Origin: Methylomonas rapida
Lineage (GTDB): Bacteria > Pseudomonadota > Gammaproteobacteria > Methylococcales > Methylomonadaceae
Length of the DNA stretch: 64,000 nucleotides
NCBI RefSeq assembly: GCF_024360925.2
Contig: NZ_CP113517.1
Coordinates: 3,286,001 to 3,350,000 of the forward strand
Direction of reading: 5' to 3'
Part shown: one piece after another, positions 44,051 through 53,669 of the stretch
Layout of the letters: each line of letters begins with the position of its first letter
Position numbering within the stretch: the first letter of the stretch is position 1
Notes under the pieces: generated by a model
Told to the model about the DNA's origin: nothing
The model's input: the letters and a program-made list of their open reading frames with translations, nothing else
Database searches by the model: none
Translations under genes and position numbers: made by a program

Positions 44051-46003
44051 TTATTTCCTTAAGACTCTCTGCTCATCCAACCAAGCTTGAAACATAAGGA
44101 CTCCCCACAAATGATACTGCCAATTCCGTTGGCCGGAGAGATGTTCTTGCCACTTTTTTCTGATGCCCGCAGGTGCAAAAAAACCGTCCTGATTCAAGCG
44201 GGATTCATTCAACAAAGATTCGGCCCAATCCCGTAAAGCGCCACGCAACCAGTTGTCGAGCGGAATGCCGAATCCCATTTTAGGCCTTTCGATCAATGAC
44301 TTCGGCACGTAATCGTATAACACCTGCCTCAATAGATGCTTGCCTTGACCATCGCGAATTTTCATCGACAACGGTAGCCGCCAGGCAAATTCGACCAATC
44401 TATGATCCAAAAACGGCACCCGGGTCTCCAGACTCAAATTCATCGCAGCCCTATCCACTTTGACCAAAATATCATCCGGCATATAGGTCAGCGTATCCAG
44501 CGCCATCATCCAGTCCACGGTAGTTGGCAAAGCCGGCCACTGCCGCCGGTCGGTCAGAATCGTCGTAGGTTCGGTACTACCCAGCACCACATTGCTCGGT
44601 TCATCCCATAGCGATATCAAGCCGAAGTAGAGACTTTCAGGCCCCTGACAACGCAGTACGCCAGCCAATTTATGCAGCTTGTCGCCGGGGTTGCCGAAAC
44701 GTAACTTACCCGGCAGCATGAAACCCATTGCCGACAGCATCGCATTCCAGCGCTCCGGCGGCACGCTAGTCATTAGCCCGGCCATCCTCGCTCTAACGGG
44801 TAAGGGCAAGCGCTCCAATTTACGCCAAAGCGCTTGCCCGATGAAATAGCGATTATAACCACCAAACAGTTCGTCGCCACCGTCGCCCGAAAGGCTGATG
44901 GTCACTTGCTCTCGGGCCAGTTTAGAAACCAGCCAGGTCGGAATTTGCGACGAATCGGCAAAGGGCTCATCGTAAATTTCAGGCAACCGCGGAATCACCG
45001 CCATTGCCTGCTCGGGAGACACATAGAGCTCGGTATGTTCCGTGCCCAAATGCTTGGCCACGGCATGAGCGTATTCGGCTTCGTTATAACCCTCCTCGCG
45101 AAAACCGATGGTAAATGTTTTAACCGGATTGCTCGACTGCGCCTGCATCAACGCCACGATAGCGGAAGAATCGACCCCGCCGGACAGAAAAGCCCCAAGC
45201 GGCACGTCGGCCATCATCTGTCCACGGATAGCCTGGGTCAACAAACGCGTCAACTCGGCCTTGGCTTCCGCTTCGCTCCCCACGAACAAATCACCGCTAC
45301 CCGATTCGGCAACCTCATTGACGGACCAATAGGTTTCGACGTCCATCTTGAGCGCCGTATCCACCTGTAGATAGGTGCCGGGCAACAGTTTTTGTATGCC
45401 TTTATAGATGGAATAAGGAGCCGGGATATAATTGTGGCGCAAATATAGCGCTAGCGCGTCCCGGTCGATTTCGCCGACAAACGCGGGATGCGCGCGCAAG
45501 GCTTTCAGCTCGGAACCGAACAAAAAGGTATTATTTTGGATACCGTAATACAGCGGCTTTTCGCCCAATCTATCCCGCGCCAATGTCAGCACGCGCCGCT
45601 GCCTGTCCCACAGCGCGAACGCAAACATGCCGACACAGGCTTTCAGCGCGGCATTTACACCCCAAGCCGCAATCGCGGCCAACAGCGTTTCGGTATCGGA
45701 ATGCCCATTCCAACCGCCATGGGCTCCGGATAACTGATTGCGTAACTCCAGATGGTTATAAATCTCGCCATTGAAAACAATGACATAACGACCACAAGCC
45801 GAATGCATCGGCTGATGACCGGCAGGCGATAGATCGAGAATGGACAACCTGCGATGGCCCAATGCAATACCCGCGTCCTGATCGCACCAGACGCCGGCAT
45901 CGTCCGGGCCGCGATGATTCAACCCATCGGTCATTATTTGCAAGATAGACCTGGAATCTAAACCCGAATTTTGACTTTGAAAAACACCTGTTAATCCACA
46001 CAT
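44051..46003 (-). CDS. asnB: Asparagine synthase-like glutamine amidotransferase
   Basis: This 650-residue protein has an N-terminal Ntn glutaminase domain with catalytic Cys2 (MCGLTGVF) and NHRGPDDAGVW, then the C-terminal PPi/ATP-binding domain (FLSGGVDSSAIVALM). In glycan clusters such enzymes amidate uronic acids or modify sugars rather than making asparagine. ATG 46003 was chosen because Cys must be residue 2; the longer frame to 46081 is a shadow. AsnB of primary metabolism is an alternative. Confidence 0.9.
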   Translation of the reverse strand: MCGLTGVFQSQNSGLDSRSILQIMTDGLNHRGPDDAGVWCDQDAGIALGHRRLSILDLSPAGHQPMHSACGRYVIVFNGEIYNHLELRNQLSGAHGGWNGHSDTETLLAAIAAWGVNAALKACVGMFAFALWDRQRRVLTLARDRLGEKPLYYGIQNNTFLFGSELKALRAHPAFVGEIDRDALALYLRHNYIPAPYSIYKGIQKLLPGTYLQVDTALKMDVETYWSVNEVAESGSGDLFVGSEAEAKAELTRLLTQAIRGQMMADVPLGAFLSGGVDSSAIVALMQAQSSNPVKTFTIGFREEGYNEAEYAHAVAKHLGTEHTELYVSPEQAMAVIPRLPEIYDEPFADSSQIPTWLVSKLAREQVTISLSGDGGDELFGGYNRYFIGQALWRKLERLPLPVRARMAGLMTSVPPERWNAMLSAMGFMLPGKLRFGNPGDKLHKLAGVLRCQGPESLYFGLISLWDEPSNVVLGSTEPTTILTDRRQWPALPTTVDWMMALDTLTYMPDDILVKVDRAAMNLSLETRVPFLDHRLVEFAWRLPLSMKIRDGQGKHLLRQVLYDYVPKSLIERPKMGFGIPLDNWLRGALRDWAESLLNESRLNQDGFFAPAGIRKKWQEHLSGQRNWQYHLWGVLMFQAWLDEQRVLRK

Positions 46004-46170
46004 AGAAAGCGTTATATTCCCGTTGTCCCAATAATCCAATTTGACAAACTTGGCAAACTTATCGACAAAACGGCTACCCACTTAGGAATGTACATAAAAT
46101 AAATTAGACGTCTTGTGTGCTTGGTCATGCGTATTCCTTAATAACTGTCTAAAGAGCAAGTCCCACCCGG

Positions 46171-47319
46171 TCAAAAACATTTTGGGCCATTGTCTTGAGT
46201 TAAATGAATATAAAAATCTTCATAATCGCGAACGACCTGACTGATTTCATAATGACTGAGTACTCTATGTCTTATTTTTTCGCTCAAGCTCTGCTTTTCT
46301 TCGGGCGACAAACAGAGAAGTTCTTGCATTGCCACTGCGAGTCCCCGCATATCGCCAACCGCCACCGATCGGCCCACGTCTCCGACAATAACTGCCGAAT
46401 CTCCGGCGTCCGTCACTGCACACGGCACACCACTGGCCATTGCCTCGCCTAAGACATTTGGAAAGGCCTCTCCATCCGAAGAGGAAGCCAAAACATCCAA
46501 TGCCGCCATCAGGCGCGGAATATCATCTCGTAAACCCAAAAAATGACAGTTTTCCAATACGCCGGCGTCCTTTGCCATTTGCAGCAAATTTGAATTAGCG
46601 GACGCTATGTTTTTACCCGCCAACAAAAAGCGCACAGAGGGCATTTTCTCGAGCAAATAGCCAGCCGCCCTAAAAAAACCGGCATGATTCTTTTGCGGAT
46701 CGAAACGACCGATCAACCCCACCAGCAAAACATCTTGCATCAATCCCAGTTCCTTGCGCACACTGTGCCTTGCGTTGTTATCTGGCTTAAAACGCATGAG
46801 ATCAAAACCGTTGGGGACAACGACCATTTTCTCCGCCGCATAACCTTTCTCTATATGAATGAGCCGCGCCTGCTCAGAGCAAGATAGAATGAGTCTCGGA
46901 AGCCATGGGGAGAAAAATGCACACAATCTGACAATCGCGCGCGTAGACAATTTGGTTTTATCGGCATCAAGGTTACTATTATGTATACCCCAGCCTATGG
47001 CTTTCACGCCGGCCAACCTTGCGGCCAATCCGCCCAGTAAATCCGCATGATACATCCAGGTGTGCACGACGTCGGGTCGAATCGTTTTGATCATTCGCAG
47101 CAAAGATACGAATCCCGCCATATCAGAAAGCCCGCCTTTCATATCGACGGACCGCACCGAAACACCCAATGCCGAAATTCGCGGAGCCAATTCTCCGAGC
47201 GGACTCAACGATATGACATAGGGCTGAAAACGCCGCCTATCCAAATGCTCCAGAACTTTAATAAGCATCATTTCGGCGCCTCCGGTCGAAAGACCGGTGA
47301 TTACAAACAAAACTTTCAT
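46171..47319 (-). CDS. Glycosyltransferase family 4 (second)
   Basis: This 382-residue GT-B enzyme begins MKVLFVITGLSTGGAEMM, the common N-terminal pattern of family 4. The donor motif is SDGEAFPNVLGEAMASGVP followed by DAGDSA. It adds a sugar to the growing glycan; specificity is unknown. Its ATG overlaps the upstream transferase by four bases. The stop is separated from the amidotransferase start by 167 bases, so an internal promoter is possible there. Confidence 0.87.
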   Translation of the reverse strand: MKVLFVITGLSTGGAEMMLIKVLEHLDRRRFQPYVISLSPLGELAPRISALGVSVRSVDMKGGLSDMAGFVSLLRMIKTIRPDVVHTWMYHADLLGGLAARLAGVKAIGWGIHNSNLDADKTKLSTRAIVRLCAFFSPWLPRLILSCSEQARLIHIEKGYAAEKMVVVPNGFDLMRFKPDNNARHSVRKELGLMQDVLLVGLIGRFDPQKNHAGFFRAAGYLLEKMPSVRFLLAGKNIASANSNLLQMAKDAGVLENCHFLGLRDDIPRLMAALDVLASSSDGEAFPNVLGEAMASGVPCAVTDAGDSAVIVGDVGRSVAVGDMRGLAVAMQELLCLSPEEKQSLSEKIRHRVLSHYEISQVVRDYEDFYIHLTQDNGPKCF

Positions 47320-48326
47320 ACGACGGACCGAAGCAGACAGGCCAATTTCGGGGCAATGACGTTGACACCAAAGTGATCGAGTATTACTTGCCGGCCGACC
47401 TCGCCCATGGCCTTTGCTGTGTGAGGTTGAGTGATCAGCATGTCCAGCCCCGCTATCCAATCATCCTTTTGCGTAACGCCAAGCCCGATTTTACCTAGTC
47501 CTAATACTTGACGATTCATGCCAACCGGAGAAACGACCACCGGTAATCCGCAAGCCATATACTGCAGCATCTTAAAACTGCACTTTCCGCGCTCCCAATC
47601 ACCATCCGCGAGCGGCATCAGGCCTACATCGAAACTCTGAATAAGCGACACTTCGTTACCGGGTGTCCAGCGAACATACTCGACTTGATCCGAGGGTAGC
47701 CCGGTAAAACACGGCGGTTGGTCGGATACGATGCGCAATCGTGTTTCGGGATGGCGACTGAGCACTTCGGCTATCGCCGGTTCGATAAGCGACAGATAAC
47801 GGTAATTACTACTGGTTCCTATCCAACCCATTACGCTAACGTCATCCCGTTGTTTCGCTGCCGGAGCATATCGTTCGGTATCGACCGCCGTCGGAAGAAC
47901 GCATACCCGGCTTGCCCAGACGGCAAAACGCTCAGCCAAAAAATCGTTTCCACAGATTACAAGATCGGATTGCTCCGCCAGCTTCCGAGCGAAACGGCCG
48001 CCCCGATTAAGGAAAATTGCATCGTCGACATCGAGCACCCGTGGTCGACGGGTAAATCTTTCCAATGTCGATAAAGTGGAAAAGAATTCCCTTTGAAGTA
48101 GCGTTACATCGTAATTCTGCGCGGCTATCACCTGAGGAATACGCGACGCAACGCCCGCGACCAGCCAAACAGGTCTCAGCCAGCGTTGACGCGGAGGGAA
48201 AGAGGAAATCGGCGATATAAATTCATCCAGCGTCACATCTTCTTGCGCCAGGCGAGGCACCAGTTGACGTATACGAAACCGAGCCGACGGGACATTTAGC
48301 CCGCCAGTAAATGCCGCTACTTTCAT
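47316..48326 (-). CDS. Glycosyltransferase family 1/4 (third)
   Basis: This 336-residue GT-B protein has an N-terminal acceptor domain (PSARFRIRQLVPRLAQEDV) and a C-terminal donor site (GLMPLADGDWERGKCSFKML then GLPVVVSPVG). The Glu-Lys spacing at the donor site is typical of family 4-like enzymes. It overlaps the methyltransferase by four bases (ATGA) and the next transferase by four. Confidence 0.85.
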   Translation of the reverse strand: MKVAAFTGGLNVPSARFRIRQLVPRLAQEDVTLDEFISPISSFPPRQRWLRPVWLVAGVASRIPQVIAAQNYDVTLLQREFFSTLSTLERFTRRPRVLDVDDAIFLNRGGRFARKLAEQSDLVICGNDFLAERFAVWASRVCVLPTAVDTERYAPAAKQRDDVSVMGWIGTSSNYRYLSLIEPAIAEVLSRHPETRLRIVSDQPPCFTGLPSDQVEYVRWTPGNEVSLIQSFDVGLMPLADGDWERGKCSFKMLQYMACGLPVVVSPVGMNRQVLGLGKIGLGVTQKDDWIAGLDMLITQPHTAKAMGEVGRQVILDHFGVNVIAPKLACLLRSVV

Positions 48327-49297
48327 GATGAGGCTTCGATGGTTGAGTTGTTAACAGGACGCGCCCAAACCGTCATCCGTCCCGTTTGTCCGAATAAACT
48401 AAAAATCCAAGCCAGGGGATAAAGCAGATAAGGCCACCAAGCGGAGCCTTCAGGCACATCGATCAGCATTTGTCCAAATTTGCCAAATCCCTTGTCGCGC
48501 AATACATACCCCATGCTGGCGATCAGATTGCTCAAAATACGCTGGTGATGAACTTTTTCCAGCTTCCAGCCGCATGACTCCAGCAGTTGCCCCATCGACT
48601 GCGGCGTAAAGTGATAAAGATGTGTCGGCAGTTGTAAAGCATACCAACGCTGTTTGAAAAGCCTAAATTCCAGCGAGGCCGCATTCGGCACGGAAAGCAC
48701 CAACCAAGCGTCGGGTTTGGCCCATTCTCGCAGTTTTTTTAGCCCCCCCACTGGGTCGTGCAAGTGCTCGAGTACCATCCAGCCGACAATCAAATCAAAA
48801 ACTCCATCGGGCTTCGGTGCCGTCTCCAATGGTCCCGCATGAACGCTATAACCTAAATCAGCAGCCATCTTTGCGGCTGTTCCTGAAAATTCTATCCCTT
48901 GGACGTCCCATCCTAAGTTCGCCATCCGGTACAAAAACACGCCGGACGCGCAGCCCAGTTCCAGCATTCGTCCGGGTTCTAGTGGCGGCAAAACCATTGT
49001 ATTAAAATCAATGAAGTGGTGAATAAGGGATTTGACTTGGTCTTTAAATGTTGACAAATGGGTTGGTTCACGGCGTTTGACTTGCGTCCCCAAATAAGGC
49101 CCGTAATTATCCGGATAATAAAAACCCATTGTTCCTGGTGTTGGTCTTGGCGAGGTACGCATCAGACCACAGGACCGGCATTTGACAACCGTAAACTCTC
49201 CCGGCAAATCATGCAATCTATCCCGTCCCGTTAAAACAATCTCATCATTCTTAGCGCAACCCAGTGGGCAATCTATATTTTCTAATTTGACAGTCAT
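48323..49297 (-). CDS. SAM-dependent methyltransferase with N-terminal zinc ribbon
   Basis: This 324-residue protein has four N-terminal Cys (CPLGC and CRSCGLMRTSPRP) that form a zinc ribbon, then a class I methyltransferase core (LELGCASGVFLYRMANLGWD, GWMVLEHLHDP). It resembles sugar or surface-glycan C- or O-methyltransferases found in O-antigen loci. It is adjacent to the acetyltransferase (six bases apart). Confidence 0.87.
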   Translation of the reverse strand: MTVKLENIDCPLGCAKNDEIVLTGRDRLHDLPGEFTVVKCRSCGLMRTSPRPTPGTMGFYYPDNYGPYLGTQVKRREPTHLSTFKDQVKSLIHHFIDFNTMVLPPLEPGRMLELGCASGVFLYRMANLGWDVQGIEFSGTAAKMAADLGYSVHAGPLETAPKPDGVFDLIVGWMVLEHLHDPVGGLKKLREWAKPDAWLVLSVPNAASLEFRLFKQRWYALQLPTHLYHFTPQSMGQLLESCGWKLEKVHHQRILSNLIASMGYVLRDKGFGKFGQMLIDVPEGSAWWPYLLYPLAWIFSLFGQTGRMTVWARPVNNSTIEASS

Positions 49298-49303
49298 ATT
49301 AGG

Positions 49304-49930
49304 TTAGGGAATAACTCGTTCATTAAAAAACCTCACCAATGCGGCAATGTCATTACTCAATAAAAATGGCGTAGCTTCTCGTATGATTTTTTCCGGCCAA
49401 TTCCACCAAGCAATTCTTTGCAAAACTTCGATAGTTTCTTCATCGAAACGGAATTTGATATGTCTAGCAGGATTGCCTGCTACAACGGAATATGGCATCA
49501 CATCTTTGGTCACTAAAGCGCGAGCACCGATGACCGCGCCATCGCCAATGGTTACACCAGATAAAATCAATGCTTCGCGCCCGATCCATACGTCGTTGCC
49601 GATAACAACATCGCCTTTGGTTGCAGGATGCCCTTTTAATTCCGACCATTCTGGATAGTAAAGGTGAAGCGGATATGTCGTCACCCAATCGATTCTATGA
49701 TCGCCGCCTAACATGATGACAACATCATCGGCCACTGAGCTATATTTTCCAACCGTTAGGCTGGCTTGATCGCTTTCAAACAGAACCCTCGGCTTCCCAT
49801 AACTATGATCTCCAATCCTGAAGCCTTTAAGTTTTGGATTATCCAGCATTAAAAAACGTCGCGGCCCCTCCGGCAACATGAATATTGTGCGTAAACGCCA
49901 TATCAATTGACTTATGAGCCTGTTAAACAT
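49304..49930 (-). CDS. CatB-type hexapeptide O-acetyltransferase
   Basis: This 208-residue left-handed beta-helix protein has hexapeptide repeats ([20 protein letters not shown], then [16 protein letters not shown]) and [17 protein letters not shown], as in CatB-like xenobiotic/sugar acetyltransferases. It would acetylate a sugar or glycan with acetyl-CoA. Its start overlaps the flippase stop by eight bases. Confidence 0.9.
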   Translation of the reverse strand: MFNRLISQLIWRLRTIFMLPEGPRRFLMLDNPKLKGFRIGDHSYGKPRVLFESDQASLTVGKYSSVADDVVIMLGGDHRIDWVTTYPLHLYYPEWSELKGHPATKGDVVIGNDVWIGREALILSGVTIGDGAVIGARALVTKDVMPYSVVAGNPARHIKFRFDEETIEVLQRIAWWNWPEKIIREATPFLLSNDIAALVRFFNERVIP

Positions 49931-51179
49931 ATTTTTTTTCAGTAATTTTATTTTGCATCAAGATTAATGAAATCAAAAAATAAATTGAAACGCCCAATGC
50001 CAGTCCTAAATTACCCATCCAGTAAAACAGAGAAATTTTAAAAAAAATTCCAAAGGTATACGCATAAATACCAACGATAGTTGGAGATTTTGTATCTCCC
50101 ACGGCATAAAACATTGAAGTCATAACCATACCCAAGTTTCCAATAACAAACTGTCCCGACATCAATAACATCATCATCCATAATAATTCGACGTCTTGAC
50201 CGGAAACCTTGCGATATTCCACCAGAATACTCAAAAACTGCCTTCCTAGCGCGGCAAAAAATAACAATCCTAAAAATCCAGCAATGGCGACTTGAAATAA
50301 TTTACGTCGATAAATTTTCCGGAACAGTTCGCTGTCCTGTTTTTTATATGACGTACTCAAAACTGGCACCAAAGGTGCCACTATCGCTTTATTGATAATC
50401 TGACTAATTGCGCCATAAATCTGCTGTGCGAGATAATATAGTGATAGGCTTCCGCTAGTTGCCGTGGAAAGCAAAAACCGATCAACTACTGGATCGGTTT
50501 TGTAATAAGCCGTACCCAATAACAAAGGCTTAAGGCGCTGCCATGTTTGTTGAATCGCCGAACTTGTAAGGTTGGGCCGTACCACCCTGCCCATGCCCGG
50601 CAAAAGTAACAAGGTTTGCAAAGCCATGCGCAAGCTAAGCAACCACGCCGCCGCCATCACCCCAAAACGTGGCAAAGCCCATATCAACAACGCAAATGTA
50701 ATCACACTAGACACAAACGGCGAAAACTCAGCCCATATAAATCGCTGCCGAGCATGGTAGGCCGCCCATTGCACGCCATTGATGGCGGTAAACACCATGC
50801 CTATCAGCTGTATCCGGCTCAGTTCGATTGTCAGATGCTTTGCGGCTTCATCAAATCCCGGAACAGTCAAAGGCACCCACCAAGACGCCGTGACATGAAG
50901 AGCAACCGCCAACATGCCAAACAACGCGCCAATCAAGACAAGCAAAGCCCATGCATCGTGCCGCAGGCGGTCTTCGTCCTCTCCGGCGAGAATCGGCACC
51001 AAGACATGCATCAGTGACCCGCTGATAACAGCCAAAACTAACTGTGGAATCGTCATCCCCGCAAACAAGGCATCGGACTCCATACCGGGCCCTAGTTGAA
51101 CCAGGACATACCATTGAAACAAAAAAGTAATACCCAGATTTGCCGAAGAGAGTATCGCCAGTTGAATCGACTGCTTCAT
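49923..51179 (-). CDS. MurJ/Wzx-type lipid-linked glycan flippase
   Basis: This 418-residue protein has about 12-13 membrane segments (for example [20 protein letters not shown]) and the MOP-superfamily pattern of a MurJ-like flippase ([20 protein letters not shown]). It would translocate undecaprenyl-linked saccharide to the periplasm. ATG 51179 was chosen; the extended frame to 51212 has no support. It is the first gene of the glycan operon. Confidence 0.85.
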   Translation of the reverse strand: MKQSIQLAILSSANLGITFLFQWYVLVQLGPGMESDALFAGMTIPQLVLAVISGSLMHVLVPILAGEDEDRLRHDAWALLVLIGALFGMLAVALHVTASWWVPLTVPGFDEAAKHLTIELSRIQLIGMVFTAINGVQWAAYHARQRFIWAEFSPFVSSVITFALLIWALPRFGVMAAAWLLSLRMALQTLLLLPGMGRVVRPNLTSSAIQQTWQRLKPLLLGTAYYKTDPVVDRFLLSTATSGSLSLYYLAQQIYGAISQIINKAIVAPLVPVLSTSYKKQDSELFRKIYRRKLFQVAIAGFLGLLFFAALGRQFLSILVEYRKVSGQDVELLWMMMLLMSGQFVIGNLGMVMTSMFYAVGDTKSPTIVGIYAYTFGIFFKISLFYWMGNLGLALGVSIYFLISLILMQNKITEKKYV

Positions 51180-51817
51180 GAGCCGCCGCCAGTCTCTAAC
51201 CCAACCACACAAGTATCACGCCGGCACCGAAAAATATTCACACCTAAATATTGCTTGATTAACATTTATTATTTAAGAAGCTACGCAGAAGCTAAGGAAT
51301 GAACTTGAAACAATCCATGCAAGTATTCGGTTTAGGTGCGGATTTATCCGCACAGTACGAATGAATTCGCACCGACCATTGTCGAGATTGTTTCTCATAC
51401 ATTCCTAAGTCAGATAGGGTAAGGCTTTGAAATTTTCTAATCGTCGAATTGATGCTTGTTTCGGTGTCAGTATTGTTATCAATGCACGGCAGAAGTTGCC
51501 ATAATTCAGAGGGCTTGGTTCTCAGAATTTGCCGCATGCTGGAGAGGCCTTATCGTAACACAAGCTATCAAAACTGCCTCAGCCTACGCTGTCGAGAAAT
51601 TGACTGAATCCACCAAACCATTATTTTCCCTGAATAATCAGCATATTGCTTGACTTACTGATCAAAAAAACGGATGTGTAAGGTGTCGGCGCCGCTTCTT
51701 GCCTTATCGACACCGCAAACCTTTGAAGCACACGCTTATGCGACAAGCATAACTCCACATCGCCTGAAAATTATCCTAGAATCGCCGATTGTTTTATATC
51801 CTGGCCGTCATTTACTC
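51180..51817. other. Intergenic region between the glycan operon and the EAL gene
   Basis: This 638-bp stretch has no convincing gene. Frames such as 51292-51537 (minus) and the upstream extension of the EAL frame (from 51674) lack family patterns. It should hold divergent promoters for both units. I see no strong hairpin or repeated motif. Confidence 0.6.
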
Positions 51818-52987
51818 ATGGACAGCAAAGTCAACCTATTCCCCTATTTTCAACCCATCGTCAGCGTGGCCAACGGAAAAATCATTGGCTATGAAGCACT
51901 TGCGCGCCAACTTGATGCCAACAACAAAGCCGTTTCGGCCGGCTCGCTTTTTTCTTCCCGCGAATTGAACGCCGAGGAAAGCATGGAGCTGGACCGTCAA
52001 GTGCGCTGGCAAGCTCTGCAAAAATTTGCCGAGCTCGATAACAATACTTATTTAGCCATCAATATTTCCGCGGCTTGGATAGATAATCTCAAACACCTCA
52101 ATGCATCTCCCACGTTGAAAATGCTGGAAGAACTCGATATCGACCGCCAGCGTGTCATCATTGAAATCACCGAGGAACATGCCGACCTGACCAAACTGAC
52201 GGAAATCGTCAAACGTTATCGCAAGCAAGGCTTGCGCGTCGCACTGGACGACTTCGGCGCAGGCGCGTCGCAATTGCAGCGCGTCATGGCCATACAGCCC
52301 GACATCATCAAAATCGATATGCGCCTGTTCAAAAAAGCCTCTAAAGGTGGCATAGCCGCCGAAGTGGTTTCGATGATGACTCGTTTGGGCAAGCGTACCG
52401 GTTGTCAAATCATTTGCGAAGGCGTCGAAACGGACGAGGAATTTTTGTTTGGACTGAATTGCGGCGCCCAATACATGCAAGGATACTTGTTTTCGCCGGC
52501 ACTCCCCGACTTTTTACCCGCCGATATGTATGAACAACGCATCATTTCGTTGCGGAATAAGTTCTTGAAAAGAAAGGTTGCCAAAATACAGGAAAAACTG
52601 AAGTCCATCGCCAACATCAAGGAACTGATCTATCGTTTGGCGGAAAGATTACAAGCCGACTTCAACTTAAACGAACTGGCCCATTGGAACTTTTCGGAAA
52701 GCGGCGTGATTCGTTTTTATTTGTGTAACAACGAAGGTTATCAACTGTCACCCGATTTCAATTTTTCCAAGAACAAATGGTTCACCGATCCGCGTAAAAT
52801 CGGTTTCAATTGGTCGTGGCGGCCTTATTTTTTTCAACTGCTGGCGTTGGAAGACGGCACCGAGCAAAATCGCATCGTCACGTCCGAGCGTTACCGCGAT
52901 TTCAGCACCGACCAACTTTGCAAAACCTTGTCATTGCGTTTGGATGCCGAGCGCATATTATTGGTTGACATTTTTGCCTCAGAATAA
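51818..52987 (+). CDS. EAL-domain cyclic-di-GMP phosphodiesterase with YkuI-like C-domain
   Basis: This 389-residue protein has an EAL domain at 1-245 with catalytic residues in place: IGYEALAR, LAINISAAW, IIEITEEHADL, VALDDFGAGAS, IIKIDMRLFK, ICEGVETDEE and YMQGYLF. So it probably hydrolyses c-di-GMP. The C-terminal part (about 265-389) has GYQLSPDFN and NWSWRPYFFQLL, like the PAS/Cache-like YkuI C-domain associated with EAL proteins. ATG 51818 is the start where the domain begins. The adjacent glycan operon may be a target of c-di-GMP control. Confidence 0.9.
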   Translation: MDSKVNLFPYFQPIVSVANGKIIGYEALARQLDANNKAVSAGSLFSSRELNAEESMELDRQVRWQALQKFAELDNNTYLAINISAAWIDNLKHLNASPTLKMLEELDIDRQRVIIEITEEHADLTKLTEIVKRYRKQGLRVALDDFGAGASQLQRVMAIQPDIIKIDMRLFKKASKGGIAAEVVSMMTRLGKRTGCQIICEGVETDEEFLFGLNCGAQYMQGYLFSPALPDFLPADMYEQRIISLRNKFLKRKVAKIQEKLKSIANIKELIYRLAERLQADFNLNELAHWNFSESGVIRFYLCNNEGYQLSPDFNFSKNKWFTDPRKIGFNWSWRPYFFQLLALEDGTEQNRIVTSERYRDFSTDQLCKTLSLRLDAERILLVDIFASE

Positions 52988-53006
52988 CGATTTGCGAAAC
53001 CCAACT

Positions 53007-53465
53007 ATGAAATACTGGCTCATGAAATCCGAACCCGATGCTTTCAGCATCGACGACTTACAACAACGCCCCGGTCAAACCGAACATTGGGATGGGGTGC
53101 GCAATTATCAGGCCCGTAACATGATGCGCGATGACATGAAAATCGGCGACCAGGTTTTTTTCTACCATTCCAATTGCGACTCGCCCGGCATCGTCGGCAT
53201 CGCGGAAGTCGCCAAGGAAGCCTACCCGGACTTCACGGCTTTCGATCCGGCCGACAAGCACTTCGACCCCAAAAGCAATCCGGACAAGCCCACCTGGTTC
53301 ATGGTCGACCTGCGTTTCGTTAGAAAACTCAAACGCGCCATCAGTCTGCAGGAACTCAAGCTCAAACCGGAATTAGCGGAATTGGCCCTGGTGCGCCGCG
53401 GTAACCGGCTCTCCATCATGCCCGTGACAGCGTCGCAATGGGACTTTATTTTGCAACTGGAATAA
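53007..53465 (+). CDS. EVE-domain protein
   Basis: This 152-residue protein has the EVE pattern from its first residues (MKYWLMKSEPDAFSIDDLQQ), HWDGVRNYQARNMMRDDMKI, and VFFYHSNCDSPGIVGIAEV. EVE domains are PUA-like and bind modified bases or RNA, and some occur in defense systems. The start ATG 53007 lies 19 bases after the EAL stop, so it may share a transcript. Confidence 0.93.
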   Translation: MKYWLMKSEPDAFSIDDLQQRPGQTEHWDGVRNYQARNMMRDDMKIGDQVFFYHSNCDSPGIVGIAEVAKEAYPDFTAFDPADKHFDPKSNPDKPTWFMVDLRFVRKLKRAISLQELKLKPELAELALVRRGNRLSIMPVTASQWDFILQLE

Positions 53466-53669
53466 GGGTTTTAACGTACAGGGGGCGAGGGAGCAAAAGG
53501 CGGAAGTTATTTTGATCGAATCCCAAACGTCCAATCCTATTGTTTGAGCCAGAGAAAATCCCGCCTTCTCCCGCGCCAAACCGTTCATGCTTGGCGCCCA
53601 GGTCCGGCACGAATGGTTTGGCGGAAGCAGCTATTCCGGGAAGTTATTTGCGGTCAAATCCTTAACCGC

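Noticed and set aside
51292..51537. 81-codon minus-strand frame upstream of the EAL gene
   Set aside because: No known pattern or upstream ribosome site; it lies in the likely promoter region.
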